A stretch of DNA of 64,000 bases, from positions 3,410,001 to 3,474,000 of the forward strand of contig NZ_CP134499.1 of NCBI RefSeq assembly GCF_031764535.1, written 5' to 3'. The notes below the pieces were generated by a model. The model was not told where the DNA came from, did not search any database, and was given only the letters and a program-made list of their open reading frames with translations. The position numbers and the translations under genes were made by a program. The DNA comes from Pseudomonas sp. SG20056. GTDB taxonomy: Bacteria; Pseudomonadota; Gammaproteobacteria; Pseudomonadales; Pseudomonadaceae. Within the stretch, counting starts at the first letter, position 1. Each line of letters starts with the position of its first letter. Shown one piece after another: positions 49,459 through 58,366 of this stretch.

Positions 49459-51034
49459 TGCCAGTGTCGCCATTCGCCCACGCAGCGCCTGGGAGGCCGT
49501 CGACCTCGGTGTGCTGCTGGCTAAACAGCATGCCAACCTGCTGATGGCCAGCTGGGCTCTGGTAACCGTGCCGATCTTCGCCCTGCTGTGCCTGCTGCTG
49601 TGGGATTACCCCAGCATCGCCGTACTGATTTTCTGGTGGCTGAAACCGGCCTTTGAGCGCCTGCCACTGTATATCCTCTCGCATGCACTGTTCGGCGCTA
49701 CGCCAACCCTCAAGCAGGCGCTAAAAGCCCTGCCCGGCCTGCTCAAACCGCAACTGCTGGCCAGCCTGACCTGGCGCCGGCTAAGCCCCACACGCAGCTT
49801 CGACCTGCCGGTGATGCAGCTGGAAGGCCTGTCCGGCAAGGCGCGCAGCCAGCGCCTGATCGTCCTCGGCCAGCGCGATGCCGGCGGTGCCAGCTGGCTC
49901 ACCATCGTCGGCGTGCACCTGGAAATGGCGCTGTGGTTCGGCATCATCAGCTTCGTCTACATGCTGCTGCCGGCGCAGATGGAGCTGGACTGGACCTGGG
50001 ATAGCCTGATCAATGCGGCGTCTGGCGAGTGGCTATGGCTGGAACATCTGTCCAACCTGACCTACGTTCTGCTGCTGATCCTCTGGGAGCCGATCTACGT
50101 CGCCTGCGGCTTCACCCTCTACCTGAATCGCCGCACTGCTCTGGAAGCCTGGGACATCGAACTGGTCTTCCGCCAGCTACGCCAGCGCCTGACGGGCGTG
50201 GCTTATGCCCTGCTGCTGGGCTGCGGCCTGCTGTTGATGCAGCTGCCAAACAGCGCCATGGCCTCCGATACCCAAACCGCAACCGCAAGCAGCTGCCCGC
50301 TGCCGGTTGAAGACCCCATGGGGCCAGAAGCCGAGCGCCTGCTCAAGCAGCCGCTGACCAGTGCCGAAGCGCAAAAAAGCATCGGCCAGCTGCTCGATCA
50401 GCCGCCCTTCGAGCACCGTGAAACCGTCACCCGTTGGCGCCTCGGCGAAGAGCCCAAGGAGCCGAGCGAAGAAGACGCCAAAGCCCTGATCGAACTGCTG
50501 GAAAAGTTCTTCAAACTTACCGAATTCTGGAAAAGCGTCGATGCTGTGGCGCTGTTCTTCGAGGTGCTGCTGTGGGCGGCGCTGTTCAGCCTGATAGCCT
50601 GGTTGCTGTGGCGCTACCGCGACTGGCTGAGCGCCTTTGCCGGTCGCCTGCGTTTACCGCAAGCCCGTACCTATCAGCCACCTGAGCAACTATTTGGCCT
50701 GGAAGTGGCGCCACAAAGCCTGCCAGCGGATATCCCCGGTGAAGTCGAACGACTCTGGGATGAACAGCCACGCGCCGCCCTTGGCCTGCTGTACCGCGCC
50801 CTGCTCAGCCGCATGTTGCACGAACAGCGCCTGCCGCTGAAAAGCTCGCACACCGAAGCCGAAGTGCTGCAACTGGTGCAGGCGCTGCAACAAAAAGACC
50901 TCAGCCACTTCAGCCAGGCCCTGACCCGCCACTGGCAGAACCTCGCCTACGGCCATCGACTGCCGCCGGCTGCGCTCAAACAGGGCCTGTGCAATGCCTG
51001 GCGACGCCTGTTCGAACAAGGGGCGCAGGCATGA
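49445..51034 (+). CDS. DUF4129-containing membrane protein
   Basis: 529 residues. Several N-terminal membrane helices (about 25-60, 155-180, 200-235 and 245-265), a soluble stretch probably in the periplasm (270-375), one more helix (about 376-400) and a C-terminal cytosolic DUF4129 domain (PF13559) with RAALGLLYRALLSRML and SSHTEAEVLQLV. Members occur only beside MoxR-DUF58 genes. The ATG at 49445 with GAGGT before it is preferred over a GTG two codons upstream. Overlaps on both sides with its neighbours. Confidence 0.85.
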   Translation: MRLTDASVAIRPRSAWEAVDLGVLLAKQHANLLMASWALVTVPIFALLCLLLWDYPSIAVLIFWWLKPAFERLPLYILSHALFGATPTLKQALKALPGLLKPQLLASLTWRRLSPTRSFDLPVMQLEGLSGKARSQRLIVLGQRDAGGASWLTIVGVHLEMALWFGIISFVYMLLPAQMELDWTWDSLINAASGEWLWLEHLSNLTYVLLLILWEPIYVACGFTLYLNRRTALEAWDIELVFRQLRQRLTGVAYALLLGCGLLLMQLPNSAMASDTQTATASSCPLPVEDPMGPEAERLLKQPLTSAEAQKSIGQLLDQPPFEHRETVTRWRLGEEPKEPSEEDAKALIELLEKFFKLTEFWKSVDAVALFFEVLLWAALFSLIAWLLWRYRDWLSAFAGRLRLPQARTYQPPEQLFGLEVAPQSLPADIPGEVERLWDEQPRAALGLLYRALLSRMLHEQRLPLKSSHTEAEVLQLVQALQQKDLSHFSQALTRHWQNLAYGHRLPPAALKQGLCNAWRRLFEQGAQA

Positions 51035-52278
51035 ACCGGCGTCTCCAGTTCCTCCTCGGTGCCGGACTATTGCTGGTGCTCGGCCTGCTGGGCATCTACT
51101 TGCTGGGCAAACTCACGCCCTATGAGGAGACCCTCGAACACGGCCCCGCACCCGAGGTCCGGGCCAACCCTTACCTCGCTGCCGAGCATTTCCTGCGCAA
51201 ACAGGGTCTGCAGGTGCAACGCGCCGATGGCCTGGAGGTCATGAAGGACCTGCCGAGCATCGGACAAACCCTGCTGCTGCTCGGCGACCGCAACCGCATG
51301 ACGCCCAAGCAGGCCGAACGCCTGCTGGCCTGGACGGCCAAAGGCGGCCACCTGCTGTTTGTCGCCGAGCGGCTGTGGGATGAAGAAGAAGGCAAAAGCG
51401 GCGACCTGCTGCTCGACAGCCTGGGCATCCAGCAATACGAGAGCGAAGAACTCGACGAAGATGCCAGCGAAGCAGCGGAAGAAGACGCCTCGATTGAGGA
51501 CACGGCCGACGCTGAGTCGCAGGCTGAAGCGGAAGCTGCGGCAGATGCAGCCACAGGCTCAGACAATGCCTATCCTGAACTGACCCAGCTGTATCTGGAA
51601 AACGAAGAGGCGCCGGCCTACTTCAACTTCGACACCGACTTTCACCTCTACGATTCCGAAAACCGTGCCCACGCCTGGGCCAACAGCGACGCCGCCACCC
51701 ACCTGCTGCAGCTCTATCATGGCGACGGCCTGATCAGCGTGGTCAGCGACAGCTGGATCTGGCAGAACCAGGGCATCGGCGAATACGACAACGCCTGGTT
51801 GCTCTGGTACATGACCCAGGACAGCCAGGTCACCCTGCTCTACCGCGCCGACCGCGATGACCTGTTCAGCCTGCTGCTTGAGCACTTCCCCCAGGCATTG
51901 GTTGCACTCGTGCTGTTACTGGCATTCGGCCTGTGGCACCTGGGCATGCGCCAAGGCCCGCTGCTGTTGCCCGCCAGCCGCAATCGCCGCCAGCTGCAGG
52001 AACACCTGCGCGGTAGCGCTGACTTCCTGCTGCGCCACAACGGCCAGCACAGCCTGCTGCACGGCTTGCAACAAGACATCCAGCGCCGCGCGCGGCATCG
52101 TCACCCCGGTTTCGAACGCCTCGCCGTGGCCGAGCAGTGGCAGGTGCTGAGCCGCCTGACCCGCCAGCCATCCAGCGTTATCAGCCATGCCATGCGGCCG
52201 CTGCCCAAGCAGCGTCTGGCCGCCGCCGACTTCACCCGCCAGGTCGCCAACCTGCAAACCCTCAGGAATGCCCTATGA
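51031..52278 (+). CDS. DUF4350-containing membrane-anchored protein
   Basis: 415 residues. A helix at 5-25 and another at about 288-310 flank a DUF4350 region (about 38-285), a GATase-like/BatD-like sensor fold (NPYLAAEHFLRKQGLQV, LLLLGDRNRMTPKQAERLLAW). An acidic low-complexity stretch (about 136-180, almost all E, D, A and S) interrupts the domain. The start ATG overlaps the DUF4129 stop (ATGA) and its own stop overlaps the moxR start (ATGA). Its role in the MoxR complex is unknown. Confidence 0.85.
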   Translation: MNRRLQFLLGAGLLLVLGLLGIYLLGKLTPYEETLEHGPAPEVRANPYLAAEHFLRKQGLQVQRADGLEVMKDLPSIGQTLLLLGDRNRMTPKQAERLLAWTAKGGHLLFVAERLWDEEEGKSGDLLLDSLGIQQYESEELDEDASEAAEEDASIEDTADAESQAEAEAAADAATGSDNAYPELTQLYLENEEAPAYFNFDTDFHLYDSENRAHAWANSDAATHLLQLYHGDGLISVVSDSWIWQNQGIGEYDNAWLLWYMTQDSQVTLLYRADRDDLFSLLLEHFPQALVALVLLLAFGLWHLGMRQGPLLLPASRNRRQLQEHLRGSADFLLRHNGQHSLLHGLQQDIQRRARHRHPGFERLAVAEQWQVLSRLTRQPSSVISHAMRPLPKQRLAAADFTRQVANLQTLRNAL

Positions 52279-53381
52279 CGAGCGAACACACACCCGAACA
52301 GCCGGACAGCGATATCGAGCCAGCCCCTGTCGCCGCTGAAACCGTCGAAGCTGCGGCCAGCGAAACGCCTGTACCGGCCCCAGCACCAGCTGCCCCGGCA
52401 GCCGCAGCGGCGAATCCGAATGCGCAGCGCCAGCGCGCCAGCCAGCTGGCTCAGGCACTGCGTGGTGAACTGCAGAAAGCCCTGATCGGCCAGACGGCGG
52501 TGATTGATGACGTGCTCAGCGCCCTGATTGCCGGCGGCCATGTGCTGGTCGAAGGCGTTCCCGGCCTCGGCAAGACCCTGCTGGTGCGCGCCCTGGCGCG
52601 CTGCTTTGGCGGCGAGTTCGCGCGCATCCAGTTCACCCCGGATCTGATGCCCAGCGACGTCACTGGCCATGCCGTGTACGACCTGCAGAGCGAGCAGTTC
52701 AAGCTGCGCAAGGGCCCGGTGTTCACCAACCTGCTGCTGGCGGATGAAATCAACCGCGCCCCGGCTAAGACCCAGGCGGCGCTGCTGGAAGTCATGCAGG
52801 AACGTCAGGTAACCTTGGAAGGCCGCGCCCTGAATGTGCCGCTGCCGTTTATGGTGCTGGCCACGCAGAACCCGATTGAGCAGGAAGGCACCTACCCGCT
52901 CCCGGAAGCCGAGCTCGACCGCTTTATGCTCAAGCTGCGCATGGATTACCCCGAGCAGAGCGAAGAGCTGAACATGGTTCGCCAGGTGGCGCGCTCGAGC
53001 AAAGCCGACATGCTCGAAGTCACCCCGCTGCGCACCCTGCTGCAGGCCCGCGATGTACTGGCGTTGCAGAAAATTGCCAGCGACCTGCCGATCGATGAGC
53101 AGGTGCTCGACTACGCTGTGCGCATCGCCCGCGCCACCCGCACCTGGCCTGGCCTGGCCATCGGCGCCGGGCCGCGCGCCTCGATTGCCCTGGTACGCTG
53201 CGGCCGCGCCCGTGCGCTGCTGCGCGGCGGCGATTTCGTGCTGCCAGATGACATCAAGGGCTGCGCCCTGGCTGTACTGCGCCACCGCGTGCGGCTGTCG
53301 CCAGAGCTGGATATTGAAGGCCTGTCGGTGGATCAGGTGCTGCAACAGCTGCTCGACCAGGTTCCGGCACCGCGCCTATGA
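52275..53381 (+). CDS. MoxR-family AAA+ ATPase
   Basis: 368 residues. Residues 1-50 are an Ala/Pro/Glu-rich tail, unusual for the family. The AAA+ core follows: Walker A GVPGLGKT (near 97), Walker B LLLADEINRAPAKTQAALLEVMQER, sensor 1 VLATQNPIEQEGTYPLPEAELDRF. MoxR ATPases act as chaperones for insertion of metal cofactors or assembly of complexes with von Willebrand-factor-type proteins; the DUF58 protein next door is the usual partner. Coupled to DUF4350 by ATGA; a 15-codon micro-ORF links its stop to the DUF58 start. Confidence 0.93.
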   Translation: MTSEHTPEQPDSDIEPAPVAAETVEAAASETPVPAPAPAAPAAAAANPNAQRQRASQLAQALRGELQKALIGQTAVIDDVLSALIAGGHVLVEGVPGLGKTLLVRALARCFGGEFARIQFTPDLMPSDVTGHAVYDLQSEQFKLRKGPVFTNLLLADEINRAPAKTQAALLEVMQERQVTLEGRALNVPLPFMVLATQNPIEQEGTYPLPEAELDRFMLKLRMDYPEQSEELNMVRQVARSSKADMLEVTPLRTLLQARDVLALQKIASDLPIDEQVLDYAVRIARATRTWPGLAIGAGPRASIALVRCGRARALLRGGDFVLPDDIKGCALAVLRHRVRLSPELDIEGLSVDQVLQQLLDQVPAPRL

Positions 53382-53425
53382 CCCGCACTTGGCAAAAGCC
53401 CGCATTGAAAGGCGCTATCGCATGA
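53378..53425 (+). CDS. 15-residue micro-ORF bridging moxR and DUF58 gene
   Basis: MTRTWQKPALKGAIA. Its ATG overlaps the moxR stop (ATGA, 53378-53381) and its TGA overlaps the DUF58 start (ATGA, 53422-53425). This fits a relay of translational coupling across a 40-base gap. Whether the peptide has a role of its own is unknown. Confidence 0.35.
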   Translation: MTRTWQKPALKGAIA

Positions 53426-54753
53426 AACCCTCACGCGCGCTGCTGGCGCTGCTCGCCGGTCTGTTCGTGCTCGGCATTGTGCTGGGTATCTGCAGCGCCC
53501 TGGGCGTTGCCGTGCCGCGCAGCTTCACCCCGATTTACTGGGGCCTGCTGCTGGTGCTGCTTGGCCTGACGCTGATCGACGCTCTGCTGCTACGCCAAGT
53601 ACCTTCGCCGCGCCTCGAACGCCAGCTGCCCGGCAACTTGCCGCTGGGTCGCTGGAGCGAAGTGCGGCTGAATCTGCACCACAGCTACCCCCGTGCGCTG
53701 CAAGTGGAGGTATTCGACCATCTGCCCGGCGATATGGCCTTCGAGCACCTGCCGCTCAAGGTTGATCTGCACCCGGGCGAGCAGACGCAGGTCAGCTACC
53801 GCGTGCGCCCGCTGCTGCGCGGGCATTTCCACTTCCCGCAGTGCGAAGTCAGCCTGCCCAGCCCCATGGGGCTGTGGCGCGCCCGGCGTTATCTGCCGGT
53901 GGCCGGTGAAACCCGCGTCTACCCGGATTTCGCCCGGCTTTACGGCGCGCAACTGATGGCGGTGGATGACTGGCTCAGCCAGCTGGGCGTACGCCAGCAG
54001 CAACGCCGCGGCCTGGGTCAGGAATTTCACCAACTGCGCGAATTTCGCGACGGCGACACCCTGCGGCAGATCGACTGGAAGGCCACCGCGCGCAAACGCA
54101 CACCGATTGCCCGCGAGTATCAGGACGAGCGCGACCAGCAGATTGTCTTCCTGCTTGATTGCGGCCGGCGCATGCGCAGCCAGGACGGCGAGCTGTCGCA
54201 TTTCGATCACGCTCTCAACGCCTCGCTGCTGCTGAGCTACGTGGCACTGCGCCAGGGCGATGCGGTCGGCCTGTCGACCTTTGCTGGCGAGCAGAACCGC
54301 TTCCTCGCCCCGGTCAAAGGCCAGGCGCAGCTGAATGTGCTGCTCAATGCCCTGTACGACCTGCGCAGCACCCAGCAACCGGCAGACTTCACCGCCGCCG
54401 TGGAAAATTTGCTCAGCCGTCAGCGCCGTCGCGCCTTGGTGGTACTGGTGACCAACCTGCGTGATGAGGATGATCAGGCCCTTCTCGGCGCGGTCAAACG
54501 CCTGAGCCGCCAACACCGCGTGCTGGTCGCCAGCCTGCGTGAGGAAGTGCTGGATACCCTGCGCCACACCCCGGTGCAGGACCTCTCCAGCGCTCTGGAT
54601 TACTGCGGCACACTTGACTACCTGAATGCCCGCGCCGGCCTGCACGAACGCCTAATTGCCAACAAGGTGCCGGTGCTGGATGCGCGGCCGAGCGAATTAG
54701 GGCCGCAGCTGGTGAGCAGTTATCTCGCCTGGAAAAAGGCCGGTGTTCTCTAG
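53422..54753 (+). CDS. DUF58 domain protein
   Basis: 443 residues. Two membrane helices (about 8-28 and 34-52), a beta-rich portion, then DUF58 (PF01882) around 195-280 with GQEFHQLREFRDGDTLRQIDWKATARK. A vWA-like fold follows; its metal site reads FLLDCGRRM instead of DxSxS, so ion binding is doubtful. It is the usual client of the MoxR ATPase. The ATG at 53422 follows AAAGG by several bases. Ends the cluster; the convergent nitroreductase gene is 29 bases away. Confidence 0.9.
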   Translation: MKPSRALLALLAGLFVLGIVLGICSALGVAVPRSFTPIYWGLLLVLLGLTLIDALLLRQVPSPRLERQLPGNLPLGRWSEVRLNLHHSYPRALQVEVFDHLPGDMAFEHLPLKVDLHPGEQTQVSYRVRPLLRGHFHFPQCEVSLPSPMGLWRARRYLPVAGETRVYPDFARLYGAQLMAVDDWLSQLGVRQQQRRGLGQEFHQLREFRDGDTLRQIDWKATARKRTPIAREYQDERDQQIVFLLDCGRRMRSQDGELSHFDHALNASLLLSYVALRQGDAVGLSTFAGEQNRFLAPVKGQAQLNVLLNALYDLRSTQQPADFTAAVENLLSRQRRRALVVLVTNLRDEDDQALLGAVKRLSRQHRVLVASLREEVLDTLRHTPVQDLSSALDYCGTLDYLNARAGLHERLIANKVPVLDARPSELGPQLVSSYLAWKKAGVL

Positions 54754-54782
54754 CAGTGGCTGATCCCAACACGTTACGCGGC

Positions 54783-55520
54783 TCACAACCACGTCACGTG
54801 CTGTTCCAGCGGAAAGCGCAGACGTGGGTTGTACACGCCCTTCTCGTCCTGCTTGCCCACCGCCAGCAGCATGATCGGCAAGGCCTGGCGCGGGATGTTC
54901 AGCGTCTTGCGCAGGCGCACCTCATCGAAACCTTCCATCGGGCAGGTGGCATAGCCATGGCTCTGGAAGGCCAGCATCAGGTTCTGCGCCGCCAGAGCCG
55001 TGGATTTCACCGCCCAGATGCGCATCTGCGCCTGGCTGTTGGGCGCGCGCATCAACGGTTTGCGCCAGGCTGCCACCCGCAGCAGCTGACGTTTGAACAG
55101 CCCAAACAGACCGAATGGGCCCTGGTTGTACTGAAAGGGTGCGGTCTTGTTGTAGAAGCTGCGAATCCGCGCGGGCACCTCCGGCTCCGGCCAGTAGTCG
55201 ATGATGTTCTGGCAAGCCTGCTTCCAGGTGTCCGGCCGCGCCAGTACGGCAATGATCAGCGGCGCCTTGGCGGCGTTCTGACTCATGCACACCGGGTGCA
55301 AGCGGGCCAGCAACGCCGGATCGCGAATCACTTGGAAACTCCAGGGCTGCAAGTTGCAGGAGTTGGGCGCGAGCACTGCCAGTTCTAGGCAATCACGCAC
55401 CACCTCATCAGGCACCGCTTCGGCGGTAAAGCGGCGGACTGCGCGGCGGCTTTCGATCAGCTCACGCAGTGCGGCGGGGGTCGCGGGAGAAATGGCGGTA
55501 TCAGCGGGAAACAGGCTCAT
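54783..55520 (-). CDS. Nitroreductase family flavoprotein
   Basis: 245 residues. The N-terminal ESRRAVRRF (FMN phosphate site) and LAVLAPNSCNLQPWSF (flavin-binding segment) and the C-terminal PMEGFDE motif identify the nitroreductase family. It reduces nitro compounds, quinones or flavins with NAD(P)H; the substrate is not given by sequence. The ATG at 55520 gives the best spacing to GAGG; one three codons upstream overlaps the ribosome site. It stands alone between the DUF58 gene and gpx. Confidence 0.9.
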   Translation of the reverse strand: MSLFPADTAISPATPAALRELIESRRAVRRFTAEAVPDEVVRDCLELAVLAPNSCNLQPWSFQVIRDPALLARLHPVCMSQNAAKAPLIIAVLARPDTWKQACQNIIDYWPEPEVPARIRSFYNKTAPFQYNQGPFGLFGLFKRQLLRVAAWRKPLMRAPNSQAQMRIWAVKSTALAAQNLMLAFQSHGYATCPMEGFDEVRLRKTLNIPRQALPIMLLAVGKQDEKGVYNPRLRFPLEQHVTWL

Positions 55521-55616
55521 CAGGGGCATCCTCGGCAGGTTGCCCGATTAAGCCGCGATGCCCAGCCACGAACAAGCCGTATACCGGCTTAGTCCGCAGC
55601 CTTGGCGCAAATGGCC

Positions 55617-56099
55617 TTAACCCAGCGCCTTTTCGATGGCCTGGATCAGGCTCGGGTCATCTGGCGTGGTGCGCGGCGAGAAGCGCGCCAGCACACGGCC
55701 ATCGTGACCGACGAGGAACTTCTCGAAATTCCAGGTGATATCACCTGGAAACTCGGCGCCCTCGCCTGCCAGCAGACGATACAGCGGATGGCGGTCCGGC
55801 CCATTCACCTCAAGCTTGCTGCCCAACGGGAAGGTCACGCCATAGTTGAGACTGCAAAACGCGCGAATGGCGTCCTCGCTGTCGGGTTCCTGCTCGGCAA
55901 ACTGATTGCACGGCAGCCCCAGCACGCTGAAGCCCTGTCCTTTGTATTGCTGATAGAGCTTTTCGAGGCCCGCGTACTGTGGCGTCAGGCCACACTTGGA
56001 AGCCACATTGACCACCAACACCACCTGCCCCTTGAAGGGTGCCAGCGGCAGCTCTTGGCCATCCAGTGCACGCAGGTTGAGGTCGTGAAAGGCACTCAT
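55617..56099 (-). CDS. Glutathione peroxidase (thiol peroxidase type)
   Basis: 160 residues. The peroxidatic cysteine is C36 in NVASKCGLTPQY. The glutamine and conserved cysteine lie in LGLPCNQFAEQEP, and the tryptophan in WNFEKFLV. Cysteine takes the place of selenocysteine, as usual in bacteria, and reduction probably uses thioredoxin through the second cysteine. AAGGAG lies before the ATG. The leader (56100-56216) carries three hairpins, the last with a T-run, so premature termination is possible. Confidence 0.95.
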   Translation of the reverse strand: MSAFHDLNLRALDGQELPLAPFKGQVVLVVNVASKCGLTPQYAGLEKLYQQYKGQGFSVLGLPCNQFAEQEPDSEDAIRAFCSLNYGVTFPLGSKLEVNGPDRHPLYRLLAGEGAEFPGDITWNFEKFLVGHDGRVLARFSPRTTPDDPSLIQAIEKALG

Positions 56100-56141
56100 G
56101 GTCTAACTCCTTGAGAACACAAAGGTTACGTGTAGCGGACA

Positions 56142-56215
56142 AAAAATGGCCGGGAGCCATTTTTAACGTCGCACCGCGACGGCCCGCAGGGTGAGCCGCC
56201 AAGGATGGTGGCTCA
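56142..56215 (-). ncRNA. Structured leader or small RNA candidate between slyD and gpx
   Basis: On the minus strand three stems follow one another: TGAGCC/GGCTCA (56215-56192), CGTCGC-GGT-GCGACG (56181-56167) and AAAAATGGC-TCCCG-GCCATTTTT with a sixth T (56164-56141). The last resembles a Rho-independent terminator. The piece starts right after the slyD terminator and ends 42 bases before the gpx start. It could be an attenuator controlling gpx or a short independent RNA. No known family is recognised. Confidence 0.45.
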
Positions 56216-56216
56216 T

Positions 56217-56248
56217 AAAAAAGGCGCCTATCTGAAGGCGCCTTTCTT
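56217..56248 (-). terminator. Intrinsic terminator of slyD
   Basis: On the minus strand AAGGCGCC-TTCAGATA-GGCGCCTT runs on into further T. It lies 78 bases after the slyD stop and separates slyD from gpx. Confidence 0.85.
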
Positions 56249-56325
56249 CTGTTGCAGCTTAGCAGTCAAGCCAACGGTTGATACGACCATAAGTCGACTC
56301 GTGGCGACCACATAAGGCTAAACCA

Positions 56326-56811
56326 TCAATGATGGTGACCACCTTCGCCATGGATATGGCCATGCGCAACTTCTTCTTCGCTGGCATCACGCACGCTGAC
56401 AACCTTGACCTTGAAGTGCAGGCGCTGGCCAGCCAGTGGGTGGTTGCCGTCAACGATCACGTCGTCGCCTTCCAGCTCACGGATAGTAACGATCTGCATG
56501 CCGCCGTCCGGGCCGGAGGCGTGGAACTGCATGCCGACTTCCAGCTCATCAACGCCTTCAAACATCGAGCGATTGAGGGTGGCTACCAGCTCGGCGCTGT
56601 ATTCGCCGTAGGCATCTTCTGGCTCAACGGCCACGTCCAGTTCGTCACCAGCTTGCTTGCCCAGCAGGGCTTTTTCCAGGCCACCGATGATGTTGCCGGC
56701 ACCGTGCAGATAAGCCAGCGGCGCGCCGCCTGCGGAACTGTCGATCACCTCACCGGCATCGTTAGTCAGGGTATAGTCGATGGAGACGGCCTTATTGGCG
56801 GCGATCAGCAT
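56326..56811 (-). CDS. slyD: FKBP-type peptidyl-prolyl isomerase SlyD
   Basis: 161 residues. The FKBP fold (1-70 and 125-145) is interrupted by the insert-in-flap chaperone domain, and the tail HGHIHGEGGHHH binds nickel and other metals. Conserved motifs are VSIDYTLTNDAGEVIDSS, GNIIGGLEKALLGKQAGD and AYGEY. It is a folding helper and nickel donor for hydrogenase and other metalloproteins. The ATG at 56811 gives the standard MLIAANKAVSIDY; the open frame upstream is not conserved-looking. Its start codon overlaps, on the other strand, the proposed ATG of the DUF3565 gene. Confidence 0.95.
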   Translation of the reverse strand: MLIAANKAVSIDYTLTNDAGEVIDSSAGGAPLAYLHGAGNIIGGLEKALLGKQAGDELDVAVEPEDAYGEYSAELVATLNRSMFEGVDELEVGMQFHASGPDGGMQIVTIRELEGDDVIVDGNHPLAGQRLHFKVKVVSVRDASEEEVAHGHIHGEGGHHH

Positions 56812-57151
56812 GGGGCGAGACCTTTTGCTTGGAAATAAAGAGCGGGCAAGTTTACCCAAGGGCACGCGCGAAAGCGAACCGGACACGGACGGACGGCCAC
56901 ACGTGGCCTCAGTGCGCGTGCTTGATTTTCGTCAGGATGAGCACGGCCATTGGGTGGCAGTATTGTCCTGCGGCCATACTCAGCACCTGCGCCACCAGCC
57001 GCCCTGGCAGAATCGCGCATGGGTGCTCGATGCTCAACAACGCCAGGCGCATGTGGGCGAACTGTTCCTCTGCGGCTGGTGCGCGGCTGAAAATAGCGCA
57101 AGCGAGGCGACGACAGAACGCCCGAACCACGATTTGAACAAGGAGCGGTAA
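56810..57151 (+). CDS. DUF3565 domain protein
   Basis: 113 residues from ATG 56810, of which the conserved part begins near 56920 (VLDFRQDEHGHWVAVLSCGHTQHLRHQPPWQNRAWVL in pieces). Cysteines in SCGHTQH and CGWC suggest a small zinc site. DUF3565 proteins have no known function. The start is uncertain: the first 35 residues look unconserved and would overlap the slyD start region, so a GTG near 56902 or 56914 may be the real start. It ends directly before ackA (stop TAA next to ATG), suggesting cotranscription with ackA-pta. Confidence 0.75.
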   Translation: MGRDLLLGNKERASLPKGTRESEPDTDGRPHVASVRVLDFRQDEHGHWVAVLSCGHTQHLRHQPPWQNRAWVLDAQQRQAHVGELFLCGWCAAENSASEATTERPNHDLNKER

Positions 57152-58339
57152 ATGCCCGCACGCAATATTCTGGTGATCAACTGCGGCAGCTCATCAATCA
57201 AGTTTGCCCTGATCAACGAAGACCAAGATGCCTTTATTCTCAGCGGTCTGGCCGAACGCCTAGGCAGCCCGGATGCACAAGTCCACTGGCAACAAGGCGA
57301 TAGCAAAGACAGCCTGATACTGCCCCATGCCGATCACCGCGCCGCCCTTGCCCAGGTATTGCCCCTGGTGCAGGCCGCCGCTGGCGGCCAACTACACGGA
57401 ATCGGCCACCGCGTGGTGCATGGCGGCGAGCATTTCACTGCTGCCTGTCGATTGGATGCGCTGAGCCTTGCGGCGATTCGCGCCACCGCTCCGCTGGCAC
57501 CGCTGCATAACCCGGCCAACCTGCTGGGCATCGAAGCGGCGATCAAGCTGTTCCCCGACCTGACTCAGGTTGCAGTGTTCGACACGGCCTTTCACCAGAC
57601 TCTGCCCGAACACGCCTACCGCTACGCCCTGCCCGAGCATCTATATCGCGAACACGGCGTACGCCGCTATGGCTTCCACGGCACCAGCCACCGTTTTGTC
57701 AGTCAGCGCGCTGCAGAAATGGCCGGGCTGCCGGTCAATGCCAGCTGCTGGCTGGTGGCACACCTGGGCAATGGCTGCTCGACCTGCGCCATCGTCGATG
57801 GGCAAAGCCGCGACACCAGCATGGGCCTGACGCCGCTGGAAGGCGTAGTGATGGGCACCCGCAGCGGCGATGTCGACCCCAACCTGCACAGCCACCTGGC
57901 GCGCACCCTGGGCTGGAGCCTGGAGCAGATCGAAGCCATGCTCAATAAAGACAGCGGCCTGCAGGGCCTGTCTGGTTTATCCAACGACATGCGCACCCTG
58001 GAGCAAGCCCGCGAGCAGGGCCATGCCGGCGCCACCCTGGCCATCGAGGTGTTCTGCTACCGCCTAGCCAAATCCCTGGCAGCCATGAGCTGCGCACTGC
58101 CACAACTCGACGGTCTGGTCTTCACCGGTGGCATCGGCGAGAACTCGGCGCTAATCCGCAGCAAAACCGTCACTCACCTGAAATTGCTCAACCTGGCCCT
58201 CGACGAACCGGCCAACGCCCGCACCGTGCGTGGTGCGGGCGGACCGATCCAGGCCCACGGGCACCCGCGCGTGATGGTCGTACCGACCAATGAAGAACGA
58301 CAGATTGCCCTCGACACCCTGGCGCTACTCGAAGCCTGA
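57152..58339 (+). CDS. ackA: Acetate kinase
   Basis: 395 residues of the acetate kinase family. The adenosine-phosphate loop [11 protein letters not shown] opens the protein; [29 protein letters not shown] and FTGGIGENS carry the substrate-binding and catalytic residues. It interconverts acetyl phosphate and acetate with ATP. AAGGAG lies 7 bases before the ATG. It follows the DUF3565 gene directly and is followed by pta after 27 bases: an ackA-pta operon for acetate overflow or anaerobic energy conservation. Confidence 0.97.
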   Translation: MPARNILVINCGSSSIKFALINEDQDAFILSGLAERLGSPDAQVHWQQGDSKDSLILPHADHRAALAQVLPLVQAAAGGQLHGIGHRVVHGGEHFTAACRLDALSLAAIRATAPLAPLHNPANLLGIEAAIKLFPDLTQVAVFDTAFHQTLPEHAYRYALPEHLYREHGVRRYGFHGTSHRFVSQRAAEMAGLPVNASCWLVAHLGNGCSTCAIVDGQSRDTSMGLTPLEGVVMGTRSGDVDPNLHSHLARTLGWSLEQIEAMLNKDSGLQGLSGLSNDMRTLEQAREQGHAGATLAIEVFCYRLAKSLAAMSCALPQLDGLVFTGGIGENSALIRSKTVTHLKLLNLALDEPANARTVRGAGGPIQAHGHPRVMVVPTNEERQIALDTLALLEA

Positions 58340-58366
58340 TCGTCACCTGACTACTACGGAGCGCGA

